From Sphingobacteriales bacterium (lineage in GTDB: Bacteria; Bacteroidota; Bacteroidia; Chitinophagales; Chitinophagaceae), in assembly GCA_027484425.1 (NCBI GenBank), contig JAIXSZ010000016.1:62001-126000 (forward strand): a stretch of DNA of 64,000 bases, in the 5' to 3' direction. The position numbers and the translations under genes are program-made. The notes under the pieces are model-generated. The model was not told the origin of the DNA. It made no database searches and saw nothing but the letters and a program-made list of their open reading frames with translations. Shown here one piece after another: positions 44,505 through 53,966 of this stretch (positions are counted from its first letter, which is position 1; the number at the start of each line of letters is the position of its first letter).

Positions 44505-45695
44505 TTAAAACTTCATGAGTGCAGCAATATCTTCATCTCTCGATTTCTTCATAGTCAGTGTCACTTTCTGACCCTTGTTTATTGTTATTTCTTTACGAGA
44601 GCTATACAATTGTCCCTTTTTCATGGCCATTGCTATCACGGTTCCTTGCATCCCTACTGGAACATTTTTAAATGTAGAACCCATATCATACGCATATCGT
44701 TCTTCTATTACTGAGTTTATTGACTTAAATATCAGATATACCTTGGCGTAAGAAATACTATCTCTAGGTTCAAAACTGCAAGCAACATTGGTTACATTAG
44801 TTTCATTTAAGAACTTGTCACAATTTATCCATCCAAAATTTTGAATAGCTACCTCTTTATATATACTTCCAGCCAATGACTCGTATCTTTTCATCGCCTT
44901 TTTTGCTCTTGAAAGTGCAGTATCTTTAGGTGTCAGGTTTTCACCAAACAAATAAGCTAGTTCTTTTATCTTCTTTAGTTGATTGACTACCTGCATATAT
45001 GAGCTGTCACTATTTTTTCCTCCGCTCATAAAACCAAACCCAGGTGCCGAATTTTTATTAACGCTTGCAAAAAGGAAGTCTGAACTATCTATATCAAATT
45101 TTTCAAACTTTTGCGAAGTTTCGGTCCAATTCATCACTCCACTACTATCCTTTGCCCCATAATACACATTCATTTGTTCGTTAGTGTATTTGGGTAGAAT
45201 TACTTTCAATGTTTTGCCTAGTTTCAATTTCAGTTGTTGCCCTTTACTGGTCATGTTTACATAATAACTTCCACCGGAAACCAGTAATTTGCCATCAGAT
45301 ACTGTCTGTACCCCTTGTTTTACCATCTGTTCTACGCCTGGCAATTCTTTAAGCTCCACATCTATTTCTTCTGTTACGGGCTGGCCATCTGGTGTCACCA
45401 TATCCTTTGGTACCACCAGCACACGACACCCCATAGCTCCCTTTACTATAGACTTTTCCTTTCCTGAAGCAGTTAGGTGTTGAGAAGGTACTTCAAATCT
45501 AGTTAGCCGTTTTTGCAGGACCAGCATCTCTTTTTTAATATCTGGTTTTGGTGCCTGTGTTGGTAGGTCTATTTTTTCCTTGGTGGTGTCTGGTATCGCT
45601 ACTGTTGCAGGAGTTTCTTCTGTTGTTGTCTTGGCATTATCACAGCTGGTTATCACTACAGAAAATATCAGTGCAAAAAATAGTTGCTTTTTCAT
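44505..45695 (-). CDS. Lipoprotein, unknown function
   Basis: 396 residues with lipobox VITSC at about residue 18, then a Thr/Pro/Glu-rich linker (about 20-55). The mature part has a beta-rich region with VVPKDMVTPDGQPVTEEIDVEL and VTLTMKKS near the end, and a helical middle (KKIKELAYLFGENLTPKD). It is of carboxypeptidase-regulatory type at best. It is flanked by two paralogous lipoprotein genes on the same strand, so an envelope role shared with them is possible. Confidence 0.55.
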   Translation of the reverse strand: MKKQLFFALIFSVVITSCDNAKTTTEETPATVAIPDTTKEKIDLPTQAPKPDIKKEMLVLQKRLTRFEVPSQHLTASGKEKSIVKGAMGCRVLVVPKDMVTPDGQPVTEEIDVELKELPGVEQMVKQGVQTVSDGKLLVSGGSYYVNMTSKGQQLKLKLGKTLKVILPKYTNEQMNVYYGAKDSSGVMNWTETSQKFEKFDIDSSDFLFASVNKNSAPGFGFMSGGKNSDSSYMQVVNQLKKIKELAYLFGENLTPKDTALSRAKKAMKRYESLAGSIYKEVAIQNFGWINCDKFLNETNVTNVACSFEPRDSISYAKVYLIFKSINSVIEERYAYDMGSTFKNVPVGMQGTVIAMAMKKGQLYSSRKEITINKGQKVTLTMKKSRDEDIAALMKF

Positions 45696-45908
45696 AGCGT
45701 TCGCATTAGGTTATATATAGCGAAAATAAGAAAAGTTGTAGAGCATGGAAAGTGAATTCGTTAGTATCACATAATATTTTTGTCAATTTAGTGTGTGTTA
45801 TTGATACTCCACTGACTTGAGATTGTAGCATAGCCATTCGCTTTTGATAATTCGTGCCAGACAAAGTAGCTGGTTTCGATTTAAATGAACTATTGAGTAA
45901 ATACCACA

Positions 45909-46358
45909 TCATGGATAACTTACTTTCCATCCCAAGCGATCAAGATCATGTCCATTCAAAAAGACACGCTTCAGGTGCAAATTGTATTTTTTTACTGTAT
46001 CCCACGATAAGGTGCTAATTACGGAGGAATCAATGAAAAATATTTCAACACTATTACGAAGTTCTCCAAAAAATATTGCACTAAAACAGTGACTTGGAGT
46101 TTGTTTACTCATCGCTTTGACATTCTCATCATTTGGCTGTAAACGGTAAAACTCAGAATCATTATATGTTATATATCCTCCAGATTTAGGGTCGACATAT
46201 AATTTCCCCAATGTTGTATCGGTTGGTGGCTCTCCTTTATACCCATGAATGAAGTACAAAGTTTTTGATGAGTTGTTTTTAACAATAATTCGGTCATGTT
46301 CACATTTTTCTGTTGGATGGCAAGACATAAAAAGAAGCGCCAAAGCTATGTACTTCAT
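45909..46358 (-). CDS. Lipoprotein of a paralogous family, unknown function
   Basis: 149 residues. The signal is short (MKYIALALLFMSC). Like the gene at 43914 it has a Cys soon after, a strand IIVKNNSSKTLYFIHGY, the segment IFFIDSSVISTLSWDTVKKY and the ending GWKVSYP. The two proteins share length and the C-terminal pattern, so they are paralogs. Function is unknown. Confidence 0.55.
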   Translation of the reverse strand: MKYIALALLFMSCHPTEKCEHDRIIVKNNSSKTLYFIHGYKGEPPTDTTLGKLYVDPKSGGYITYNDSEFYRLQPNDENVKAMSKQTPSHCFSAIFFGELRNSVEIFFIDSSVISTLSWDTVKKYNLHLKRVFLNGHDLDRLGWKVSYP

Positions 46359-46463
46359 AAGAGTGCTAATTTTTGTGTCAGGTGGTTAGACTAACGAAAA
46401 ATTGAATTCTACCAATTCATAACTTTATCGTATGTATATACTAATTTGCGCCACTGCGAACTA

Positions 46464-46730
46464 CTATGGGAAATATTTATAAATATCCTTTCGGTGTGCG
46501 AAAATTATGAGTTTTACAGTATTCTCAGAAATTGTGAATCCCAGACGGTAATCACCTATTCTTATTCGATAAGCATTGCTAGCACCTGTCATTGTTTTTA
46601 AACCGCTAACTTCAGAAATGTTTTCTGCTTTCTGTAACTTTAAAATGACCTGTTCTATTCGTGATGCTAGAAGTTTATCTTTAATTTTCCCGATGTCTTT
46701 ATTGAAAGAAGGAGTAGAAACTACAATCAT
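46464..46730 (-). CDS. RelE-like toxin
   Basis: 88 residues: IVVSTPSFNKDIGKI start, the leucine-rich helix, then AYRIRIGDYRLGFTI and LIIFAHRKDIYKYFP, matching RelE strands with the His-Arg-Lys-Asp-Ile-Tyr ending. The antitoxin gene ends 4 bases upstream. It is expected to act on ribosome-bound mRNA. Confidence 0.8.
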   Translation of the reverse strand: MIVVSTPSFNKDIGKIKDKLLASRIEQVILKLQKAENISEVSGLKTMTGASNAYRIRIGDYRLGFTISENTVKLIIFAHRKDIYKYFP

Positions 46731-46734
46731 AAAA

Positions 46735-46944
46735 CTATTTTGATTGTATCTTCCTTAAAATATCTAATGCGCTTTCTACAGGCAATTCTGGTTCTTTTTT
46801 TCTATCATTCATCATTGCCAGCAATGCCCATTCTTCTTTTTGCTGGTCGGTAAGTACCCTCGCTTCAAAATGCATTTTTTTAGCCAAGTCGAGAAATAAC
46901 TTAGCCGAAGATTTATCATCAACGTTTATAACAATTGTACTCAT
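46735..46944 (-). CDS. Antitoxin partner of the RelE-like toxin
   Basis: 69 residues, opening MSTIVINVDDKSSAKLFLDLAKKM, followed by a Lys/Glu-rich region and the final helix VESALDILRKIQSK. A short acidic-basic protein placed 4 bases before a RelE-like gene is the typical antitoxin layout. No DNA-binding domain is clear. Confidence 0.7.
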   Translation of the reverse strand: MSTIVINVDDKSSAKLFLDLAKKMHFEARVLTDQQKEEWALLAMMNDRKKEPELPVESALDILRKIQSK

Positions 46945-46997
46945 AGTTGGGTAGTTTTTAAATTTACTACAAAGTTAGGTATTTGTTTGTATGTACT

Positions 46998-47435
46998 TCA
47001 CCCTTCCATATCTTCCTTAATATTCCATATTGGCTGATCCTCATAGAGGTCGTAGTACATGTCAAACAATTCATCTTCTACATCTTTGGGGCAGTCGGTG
47101 TGGGTTTCGTCATAGGTTACATACCAGTATATATCCAGTGCATCTATACTGTTTTTCACCATTTCCTTGCTCCAGAGTACATTGTATTTTTTGTCGCCAT
47201 ATTCGCCATTTATTATTCGCTCTTTAAGGCCACCTTCCCGCATGTGTAGTTTGCCATCTTCTTTCACCAGACCGCTACTTCCTATATATACCAGCTCTAT
47301 TTTGCCCTTCCTGAGCGAGTAAACCAAATACGCGCCTGCCTTATCGGTAGGAGCATTGCATACCTCTTGCAAATCGTCGCTGGCACTGAAGAAGAAATGA
47401 CCAGCGTTTTCGTATTTTTTCAGTAGATCAAACAT
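46998..47435 (-). CDS. GIY-YIG-like protein
   Basis: 145 residues. GAYLVYSL at 34-41 and ELVYIGSSG at 47-55 fit the two strands of a GIY-YIG nuclease core, with a later basic helix (LKERIINGEYGDKKYN) and a Glu-rich tail. The catalytic Glu is not firmly placed, and the first motif is GAY, so activity is uncertain. It stands at the edge of the toxin-antitoxin stretch, 53 bases before the nearest antitoxin start. Confidence 0.6.
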   Translation of the reverse strand: MFDLLKKYENAGHFFFSASDDLQEVCNAPTDKAGAYLVYSLRKGKIELVYIGSSGLVKEDGKLHMREGGLKERIINGEYGDKKYNVLWSKEMVKNSIDALDIYWYVTYDETHTDCPKDVEDELFDMYYDLYEDQPIWNIKEDMEG

Positions 47436-47594
47436 TTTCTTGGTTTTATATTGCTCGATTATCTATCGCATTAATTGCCCTACACAAAAAAACACTGCAA
47501 TCTGTGTTCCTTATTCTGATGGTACAACACAGGTGCTTCAATATACGATCCTACATTATAACAGTCTAAAATTAGCACTACACACGATCTCCAA

Positions 47595-48452
47595 TTAAGG
47601 ATTGCAATAGTTGCAGTACATAGGGTCTTCGGTGTTTTTGCCATGCGGATATTTCACTTCGGACCTATGGGCACAATGCACACACTCATATACCAACGAA
47701 TAGGTACTAGCAGTGGGAGCACCACAGTCATTACAGGGCAGTCCGGGGCGTGCTAGTTTGATATCGTATCCGGGTTTGGAGCAATCGGGGCAAGTGCTTT
47801 TTATGGTTTGTAATAGTTTATGGGTTGCCTCTTCTATCACTTTGCGCCGGGTGGGGTTGCACATGGCACGCATATCTGTTTCTAAGAATGCGGATCCGTA
47901 TTTGGTTATATGTCCTTCGAAGTGGCTTTTTAGTTCCTCCCACGATGCTATGCCTTTTATGGTGTCTTCACTGTTGTCCTTGTTCTTTCTTATTATAAGG
48001 CTGTGTGATGGGAATAATGAAGCATCTGCAAACTTTTTTGCACTAGGCCAATCGTGAAAAAGATCTCCATTAAAGTTTGTTTCGGTACTTATTTTTCTAA
48101 CCTTGATCTCCAAGTTGTTTTTGAAATCAATAAATACCAAAATCTCATCGTCGCATGGCACAAATACCATAGAAGGGTGTGGACCAAATGACCCTTCACT
48201 AGCAATAGCTATATCGCATCCGGTAACATCAGCGGCAGCCTTACATTTAAGTCTGGCAGTAGCCAGAGGATCATTGCTTCGTTCTATTTCACCAGAAAAA
48301 GTACCAAAAATATCTGTATTAAAACTATCGGGCACTATGTAATCAATACCTAATTCAGACTGCAAAATAGGTCCTATGATAGCTTCTTTGCCATGCATAG
48401 TGGCTATGGCCAATGTCCTTCCAGCAAAAAAATCACTCTGTTGATGCTCCAT
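47595..48452 (-). CDS. DUF6671-like protein with zinc ribbons
   Basis: 285 residues. The N-terminal part has GRTLAIATMHGKEAIIGPIL and ASEGSFGPHPSMVFVPC, which I recall from the DUF6671 family of unknown function. The C-terminal 70 residues carry four CxxC pairs (CPDC, CNDC, CVHC, CNYC), enough for two zinc ribbons. Probably cytosolic. It is not clearly linked to its neighbours. Confidence 0.6.
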   Translation of the reverse strand: MEHQQSDFFAGRTLAIATMHGKEAIIGPILQSELGIDYIVPDSFNTDIFGTFSGEIERSNDPLATARLKCKAAADVTGCDIAIASEGSFGPHPSMVFVPCDDEILVFIDFKNNLEIKVRKISTETNFNGDLFHDWPSAKKFADASLFPSHSLIIRKNKDNSEDTIKGIASWEELKSHFEGHITKYGSAFLETDMRAMCNPTRRKVIEEATHKLLQTIKSTCPDCSKPGYDIKLARPGLPCNDCGAPTASTYSLVYECVHCAHRSEVKYPHGKNTEDPMYCNYCNP

Positions 48453-48824
48453 TTTTTATTGCTAATTTTTTGTTCTATATCGACTGAAACTCGCATTGTA
48501 AACCGACATCTCCACAAATGCAAGTGCAGCTATATGGCTAAAATTAATTCTCACTCTGCTTGGGGTGTGAAGTTGTTTTTTTCGTAATGCAAGTTACTAT
48601 AACGTCAGTGTAATTTGCGCCGATAGCGTTCAAATTGTATACTGCCGTTTTTGTTTCGTGTAGCCTACTGCTTAGTGCTGCATCTACTCATGATAATTAA
48701 ACGACTGACGCGCCAAAAGACTTTAAACAACTGGTAAAACAGCGGTAGTACTGGAAAATCTAAAATTCTGAACCACACAAACTATCACTTGCACTATTTT
48801 TGCAGCTACACAAACAAAAACTAA
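48453..48824. other. Intergenic region with candidate ftcD promoter
   Basis: 372 bases between divergent genes. TATTTTTG at 48795-48802 is a good -7 box for the rightward gene (ATG 48825); the -33 partner is weak. No repeat or RNA gene is seen. Confidence 0.45.
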
Positions 48825-50513
48825 ATGAGAGATTTTTCGAATGCTATAATAGAGTGCGTGCCCAACTTCAGCGAGGGGTGCGATATGAACATCATCAGAC
48901 AGATAACAGATGAAATAGAAAAAGTAGAAGGTGTGCGCCTGCTAGATGTAGACCCCGGCAAGGCTACCAACCGTACCGTAGTGACATTTGTAGGTAATCC
49001 TCATGCTGTGGTAGAAGCAGCTTTTCGTGCTATCAGTAAGGCTGGCGAATTTATAGATATGCGCAGCCACACAGGAGAGCATCCCCGCATGGGCGCTACC
49101 GATGTTTGTCCGCTGATACCCATATCTGGCATTACGATGGAGGAAACAGTGGCTTTTGCTCAAATGCTGGGTAAGCGTGTGGGCGAAGAAGCTGGCATAC
49201 CAGTGTACCTATACGAATCTGCCGCATCTGCCGATTATCGTCGTAATTTGGCTGATATCAGAAGCGGAGAATATGAAGGGCTGGCTACCAAAATTCTACT
49301 ACCTGAGTGGAAGCCAGATTACGGCACAGCTACCTTCAACGCGCAGAGTGGTGCTACTGTGATAGGTGCTAGAGATTTCCTGATAGCCTACAATGTTAAC
49401 CTCAATACTACGTCTACTCGTCGTGCGAATGCAGTGGCGTTTGATATAAGAGAGAAAGGTAGACAAAAGACCGATGAAAAAGGTAAAACAATAAAAGATG
49501 AGTCGGGCGAACCAATATGGGTACCTGGCTTGCTGAAAAACGTGAAAGCCATAGGCTGGTATATAGAAGAGTATGGAATAGCTCAGATATCTATCAACCT
49601 CACTAACATGAATACCACTCCGCTGCATGTGGTGTTTGACACTGCCTGTGAGCGTGCAGCTGCGCGCGGCATGAGGGTAACTGGTAGTGAGCTGGTGGGG
49701 CTGGTGCCGCTGCAAGCCATGCTAGAAGCAGGTAAGTACTTCTTGCTGAAGCAGCAGCGCAGTATAGGTGTAAGCGAGGCAGAATTGGTGCGCATAGCTG
49801 TCAAGTCGCTGGGGCTGGATGAGCTAGGTCCTTTTGACCCACAAAAGAAAATAATAGAATACAGATTGCAGGATACATCGGCTAAGAAGCTGGTAGACAT
49901 GACCATCACAAAATTTGCAGAAGAAACAGCCAGTGAATCTCCGGCGCCAGGTGGTGGCTCGGTGTCGGCTTACTGTGGAGTGTTGGGCGCGGCATTGGGC
50001 ACTATGGTAGCCAATCTATCGTCGCACAAAAAAGGCTGGGACAGCCGCTGGGAGGAGTTCAGCAATCATGCAGCTGCAGGGCAGGCTCTTATCAAAGAGT
50101 TATTGTATCTGGTAGATGAAGATACCAATGCATTCAATAAAATACTGAATGCATTCGGTATGCCGAAGTCTAATGATGAAGAAAAAGCAGCTAGGAAAGC
50201 AGCCATACAAGAGGCTACTATCTATGCCATTAAAATACCGTTCCGCACGATGGAGTTGGCCTTCCAGTCGTTTGACTTGGCTATACAAATGGCGGCAAAG
50301 GGCAACCCCAATAGTGTGAGCGATGCTGGTGTAGGTGCTTTGTGTGCTAGAGCGGCAGTAAAAGGGTGCTACCTCAATGTTATGATCAATGCTCAGGACC
50401 TCAAAGAACACCCTGAAGTGCAACCGTTGTTGCAGCGTGCAGAAGAAATGAATGCTGCTGCAGATACTAAAGAAAAAGAAGCTTGGGATATAGTAATGGC
50501 TGCTATGAAATAG
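48825..50513 (+). CDS. ftcD: Bifunctional glutamate formimidoyltransferase / formimidoyl-THF cyclodeaminase
   Basis: 562 residues forming a fusion. Residues 1-330 are the formimidoyltransferase (ECVPNFSEGCDMNIIRQI opening; HTGEHPRMGATDVCP motif). About 350-562 are the cyclodeaminase, with the hallmark ESPAPGGGSVSAYCG. It moves the formimino group from N-formimidoyl-glutamate to tetrahydrofolate and makes methenyl-THF, the last step of histidine use. No other hut genes are in the window. Confidence 0.92.
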   Translation: MRDFSNAIIECVPNFSEGCDMNIIRQITDEIEKVEGVRLLDVDPGKATNRTVVTFVGNPHAVVEAAFRAISKAGEFIDMRSHTGEHPRMGATDVCPLIPISGITMEETVAFAQMLGKRVGEEAGIPVYLYESAASADYRRNLADIRSGEYEGLATKILLPEWKPDYGTATFNAQSGATVIGARDFLIAYNVNLNTTSTRRANAVAFDIREKGRQKTDEKGKTIKDESGEPIWVPGLLKNVKAIGWYIEEYGIAQISINLTNMNTTPLHVVFDTACERAAARGMRVTGSELVGLVPLQAMLEAGKYFLLKQQRSIGVSEAELVRIAVKSLGLDELGPFDPQKKIIEYRLQDTSAKKLVDMTITKFAEETASESPAPGGGSVSAYCGVLGAALGTMVANLSSHKKGWDSRWEEFSNHAAAGQALIKELLYLVDEDTNAFNKILNAFGMPKSNDEEKAARKAAIQEATIYAIKIPFRTMELAFQSFDLAIQMAAKGNPNSVSDAGVGALCARAAVKGCYLNVMINAQDLKEHPEVQPLLQRAEEMNAAADTKEKEAWDIVMAAMK

Positions 50514-50534
50514 TTGGTACCTGCTACTAAAATC

Positions 50535-50573
50535 AGAGGGCTGTCTTTTGCTTGTTCAGAAAGACAGCCCTCT
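50535..50573. terminator. Bidirectional terminator after ftcD
   Basis: 14-bp perfect stem, 50535-50548 with 50560-50573, 11-base loop, then AATTTT. It lies between convergent genes. Confidence 0.75.
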
Positions 50574-50595
50574 AATTTTAAAATGTTTATAATTT

Positions 50596-51666
50596 TTAGT
50601 ACTCAGTGCCTTTGTAGAATACTTTGAACATGTTTTGCCCCATTTGGTATTGCAGCACATCATAGTTCAGTTGCCAGTTAGTGAGCTCGGCGTTAGTTAC
50701 GTCATAAACCTCTCCCTCTGAGAATAGGCGTAGTGTGTTGCCAAAGTTTACATATGCAAGTGAATTATATTGTATCACCATATTGGTAGGGTAGTAGTTG
50801 TCTAGTGTGGTTACATCTCCTTTATAGAAAACTTTCAGCATGTTACTTTGGTCTTTGAATGCCACAATGTTATCTGTAACCTGATAATTGCCACTCATAA
50901 AACCTACCGAACGTGTGCTGTCGCCATAGAATATTTTGAAATAGCCATCGGCGGTTACATAAGCTACTACATTGTCTCCTGTCTTGTATGACTTAGGTGG
51001 AAAATCATCAATTATGAAGGTCTTGCCATTGTGAAAAACCTTGAATTTGCGGTCTATGTCGACATAGGCTACCGTGTTGCGCCCCACCTCAAAGCCACTC
51101 ACAGGATAGTCTTCCTGGGCCAATAATTGCCCTCTGTAAAATATTCTGAACTGGCTTGCAAAGTTGTTGTAGGCTATTATGTTATCAGTGACCTTAATGG
51201 CAGATAGCGAACTGTCTGCAAAGTAGTTTTCTATGTCATAAATCTGACCTTTGTAGTAGGCCTTGTAAGCACCCTTATAGCTATCCAGAAACAGGATGAC
51301 GCTATCTGCTACAAAGTACTGATCGCACACTCCAGTCAAGTTTTTTATAACGCCATTCTCAAACACATTCAGCGACTTCTGATTCAGAAATGCCACTAAA
51401 TTGTCGGTCGCAAAATAGGCATTAGTGAAGCCTATATTTACTGGTGTTACCCTGCTGTTATGGTATATCTTAAACGAACGTGAGTTATCGAGATAGGGTA
51501 TGGCAGTGCGGCCGATTTTCATGTCGGTAGGAGGTAGAAAATCTATTTTTCTTATCATGCCCCTATCCCATACCATTACTTGGTTCTGATTATCTACATA
51601 TGAAGCCAGTTGTGCGGTGGCAGGTATGGTGCAAGAAAGTAAGAATATGTATAGCAGAAAACGCAT
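50596..51666 (-). CDS. Secreted protein made of about ten 35-residue repeats
   Basis: 356 residues with a signal peptide ending near IPATAQ. The mature protein is almost wholly a tandem repeat of about 35 residues, with the pattern DNxVAYxD....FKVFYKG....DxxPxx; examples are DNIIAYNNFASQFRIFYRG, GRNTVAYVDIDRKFKVFHNG and TDNIVAFKDQSNMLKVFYKG. About ten units can be counted by eye. Each unit would give four short strands, which suggests a beta-propeller or solenoid. No family name is known to me. Confidence 0.7.
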   Translation of the reverse strand: MRFLLYIFLLSCTIPATAQLASYVDNQNQVMVWDRGMIRKIDFLPPTDMKIGRTAIPYLDNSRSFKIYHNSRVTPVNIGFTNAYFATDNLVAFLNQKSLNVFENGVIKNLTGVCDQYFVADSVILFLDSYKGAYKAYYKGQIYDIENYFADSSLSAIKVTDNIIAYNNFASQFRIFYRGQLLAQEDYPVSGFEVGRNTVAYVDIDRKFKVFHNGKTFIIDDFPPKSYKTGDNVVAYVTADGYFKIFYGDSTRSVGFMSGNYQVTDNIVAFKDQSNMLKVFYKGDVTTLDNYYPTNMVIQYNSLAYVNFGNTLRLFSEGEVYDVTNAELTNWQLNYDVLQYQMGQNMFKVFYKGTEY

Positions 51667-51933
51667 AATTGTCTGTTATTTTTGGTGAATTTAAGTAATT
51701 ATCCTGAAACACTCAGGCCATGCAACCAGCTATTGTAAGTGTGGGGCATGGTATTAACAATTACCTACAATTTAGGATTGTTTATATTGTAGCAACACGA
51801 GGATGAAGCGGCTATTTTTGTGGGTATTCTACACATGTAATTTCAGTTAGTGGTATATAGGTGAAGATAATACATAATAAAAAGCCGGGACCAATCTAGT
51901 AGTAGATTGGCCCCGGTTTGCTAGTCTCATTTG

Positions 51934-52923
51934 TTACAACCTATTGTTTCTTTTTTCCTCCAGTTCTTCTTCCCTTACCTGTTCTTTGTCGTAGGCGCGA
52001 ATAATCATTTTCACCAATCGGTGGCGCACTACATCTGCCTCATCAAGTTGCACATGAGCAATTCCATCTATGTTTTGCAATATTTTGGTTGCTTTCAATA
52101 GGCCTGATTTTTGGTTTTTGGGTAAGTCTATCTGTGTAAGGTCGCCGGTTATAATAGCTTTTGCAGAAGCCCCAATACGCGTTAAAAACATTTTTAGCTG
52201 TAGGTCGGTAGAGTTTTGTGCCTCATCCAGAATTATGAATGCATTGTCCAGTGTACGGCCACGCATATAAGCCAATGGTGCTATTTCTATAATGCGGTTG
52301 GCCATGTAGTAGTTTAACTTATCGCTAGGTAGCATATCATCCAGCGCATCGTATAGCGGACGCAGGTAGGGGTCGATTTTCTCTTTCAGGTCGCCTGGTA
52401 GGAAACCAAGGCTTTCGCCTGCCTCAACAGCTGGGCGAGTAAGTATTATTTTTCTTACAGCCTTGTTTTTTAGTGCCCTAACTGCAAGTGCTACAGCGGT
52501 GTATGTTTTACCGGTACCTGCTGGACCTATGGCAAAAATGATATCATTTTTCTCGGACACCTGAGCCATCAACTGTTGGTTTTTGGTCTTGGCCCTGACT
52601 ACCTTGCCGTTTGGCCCAAATACCAATATATCATTGGCTATAGGTTCTTCTGTAGCGCCATCGCCTTGCTCGTCTTCGCCCAGTATTTTTGAAAAATAGT
52701 TTTCTGACAGATGTCCATTTCGCTCAAGGTATTGTATCACCTGACCTATTTTCACCTGAGCAGCTGCGACTTCTTCAGGCTGGCCGGTCATTTTTATTTG
52801 GGTACCCCTCGAAAGCAGCTTTAGCAGAGGGAATTTGCGTTTCAGTATTTCGAATTTGCTGTTATTAATCCCGAAGAACTCTATCGGATTAACTGTTTCG
52901 AGATTGATGATTGCTTCTGTCAA
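51934..52923 (-). CDS. PhoH-family ATPase (TTG start)
   Basis: 329 residues from TTG 52923 (LTEAIINLETVNPIEFFG), which is where PhoH homologs begin; the frame stays open upstream to an ATG at 52989, which would add 22 residues of low-complexity Tyr/Phe. Walker A GPAGTGKT and Walker B FIILDEAQN define the ATPase core, and the end is Glu/Arg-rich. PhoH-like (PhoL/YbeZ) proteins work with RNA and with the endonuclease YbeY in other bacteria; ybeY is not in the window. Confidence 0.9.
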   Translation of the reverse strand: MTEAIINLETVNPIEFFGINNSKFEILKRKFPLLKLLSRGTQIKMTGQPEEVAAAQVKIGQVIQYLERNGHLSENYFSKILGEDEQGDGATEEPIANDILVFGPNGKVVRAKTKNQQLMAQVSEKNDIIFAIGPAGTGKTYTAVALAVRALKNKAVRKIILTRPAVEAGESLGFLPGDLKEKIDPYLRPLYDALDDMLPSDKLNYYMANRIIEIAPLAYMRGRTLDNAFIILDEAQNSTDLQLKMFLTRIGASAKAIITGDLTQIDLPKNQKSGLLKATKILQNIDGIAHVQLDEADVVRHRLVKMIIRAYDKEQVREEELEEKRNNRL

Positions 52924-53327
52924 TGTAGTTAGGTTTTTGGTGAACAAATAGTAAAATGCAAATACTGTACCAGTTTGTTTTCGATACACTACTCTTACTG
53001 AGAGTAGCGGTATGCTGTAAACGTGAAAGAACTTCAGCCTTTTAGTTGTTAGTTTTAGTGATCTACAAACTAACTGTTTTTTTAACGTTCAGAATAATGA
53101 TAGTTTGGTATCGAATAATAAATGGCACTGATGAAAAAATCCTTATTGGATATGAAATTAGGGATATGCTGCTTACACCCGTCGTCTACTTTTCCACGAT
53201 AGTTAATAACTTTTGTGTGCTTGGTAACACTGTAATAATAAAAAGTACGTAAGTAGCTGAGTGTTGGTTTTGCGAATGTTTTGTGCAGCAGGCGCAGGTG
53301 TTTATGTATGGTGAATTTGTAAAAAGC
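52924..53327. other. Intergenic region between phoH and rfbC
   Basis: About 400 bases between two leftward genes. A 68-codon rightward frame starting at 53046 was rejected. Contains the phoH promoter region, with no clear box. Confidence 0.35.
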
Positions 53328-53367
53328 CAAGAGCCACAACAGCTATGAGGTGCAGTTGTGGCTCTTG
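53328..53367 (-). terminator. Terminator of the degT-rfbC operon
   Basis: 13-bp perfect stem (53328-53340 with 53355-53367) around a 14-base loop. It sits 32 bases past the rfbC stop. Confidence 0.65.
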
Positions 53368-53399
53368 ATTAGATAAAGGTAATTCTGTATGCTTAATAC

Positions 53400-53954
53400 T
53401 TACAAATAGCTATTGTTAGCGTCTTTCAGTAGTGGCTGATTCGTGTCTTTTTCGGAAATTATAGCTTTTGTGAGGTCTATTTTCCAGTCGATCGCTAATG
53501 CTGGGTCGTTGTAATAAACACCACCTTCTGAAGGTTTGTCGTAGAAGTTGTCGCATTTGTAGAAAACTTCCGATGTTTCGGTAAGTACTGCATAGCCGTG
53601 GGCAAAGCCATGTGGTATCAAAAATTGACGTTTATTTTCTGCAGATAGTTCTACACCATACCACTCACCATAAGTTTTGCTGTTTTTACGAATGTCTACC
53701 ACCACATCCCAAATGCTGCCTTCCAGTACTCTTATCAGTTTTGCTTGTGGTACCGGATGATTTTGGTAGTGCAGTCCACGTAGTACATTTTTTACTGAGC
53801 GAGCCTGATTGTCTTGTACAAAAGGGGTGTTGTAGCCGGTCAGGGTTTCGAGCAGGCGCATATTGTAACTTTCGAAGAAGTATCCGCGCTCGTCACCATG
53901 TACTTTAGGTTCCAATACCAGCAATCCCTCGATAGGGGTTTTAATTATGTTCAT
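53400..53954 (-). CDS. rfbC: dTDP-4-dehydrorhamnose 3,5-epimerase
   Basis: 184 residues, the usual length. Hallmarks are VHGDERGYFFESYN, the catalytic His in GLHYQNHPVPQ, the Asp in VVDIRKNSKT and the Tyr/His in FLIPHGFAHGYAVL. It epimerises C3 and C5 of dTDP-4-keto-6-deoxyglucose. Here it follows a DegT-type aminotransferase (12-base gap), and rfbA, rfbB and rfbD are absent, so the pair may serve an aminosugar and not rhamnose; the function could be a 3-epimerase only. Confidence 0.93.
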   Translation of the reverse strand: MNIIKTPIEGLLVLEPKVHGDERGYFFESYNMRLLETLTGYNTPFVQDNQARSVKNVLRGLHYQNHPVPQAKLIRVLEGSIWDVVVDIRKNSKTYGEWYGVELSAENKRQFLIPHGFAHGYAVLTETSEVFYKCDNFYDKPSEGGVYYNDPALAIDWKIDLTKAIISEKDTNQPLLKDANNSYL

Positions 53955-53966
53955 ATTTGTGCGTGT

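Noticed and set aside
45706-45930. 74-codon minus-strand frame between two lipoprotein genes
   Set aside because: It overlaps the end of the gene at 45909, has odd composition and lacks a convincing start or family.
53046-53252. 68-codon plus-strand frame in the phoH-rfbC gap
   Set aside because: AT-rich, hydrophobic by chance and without promoter or family support.
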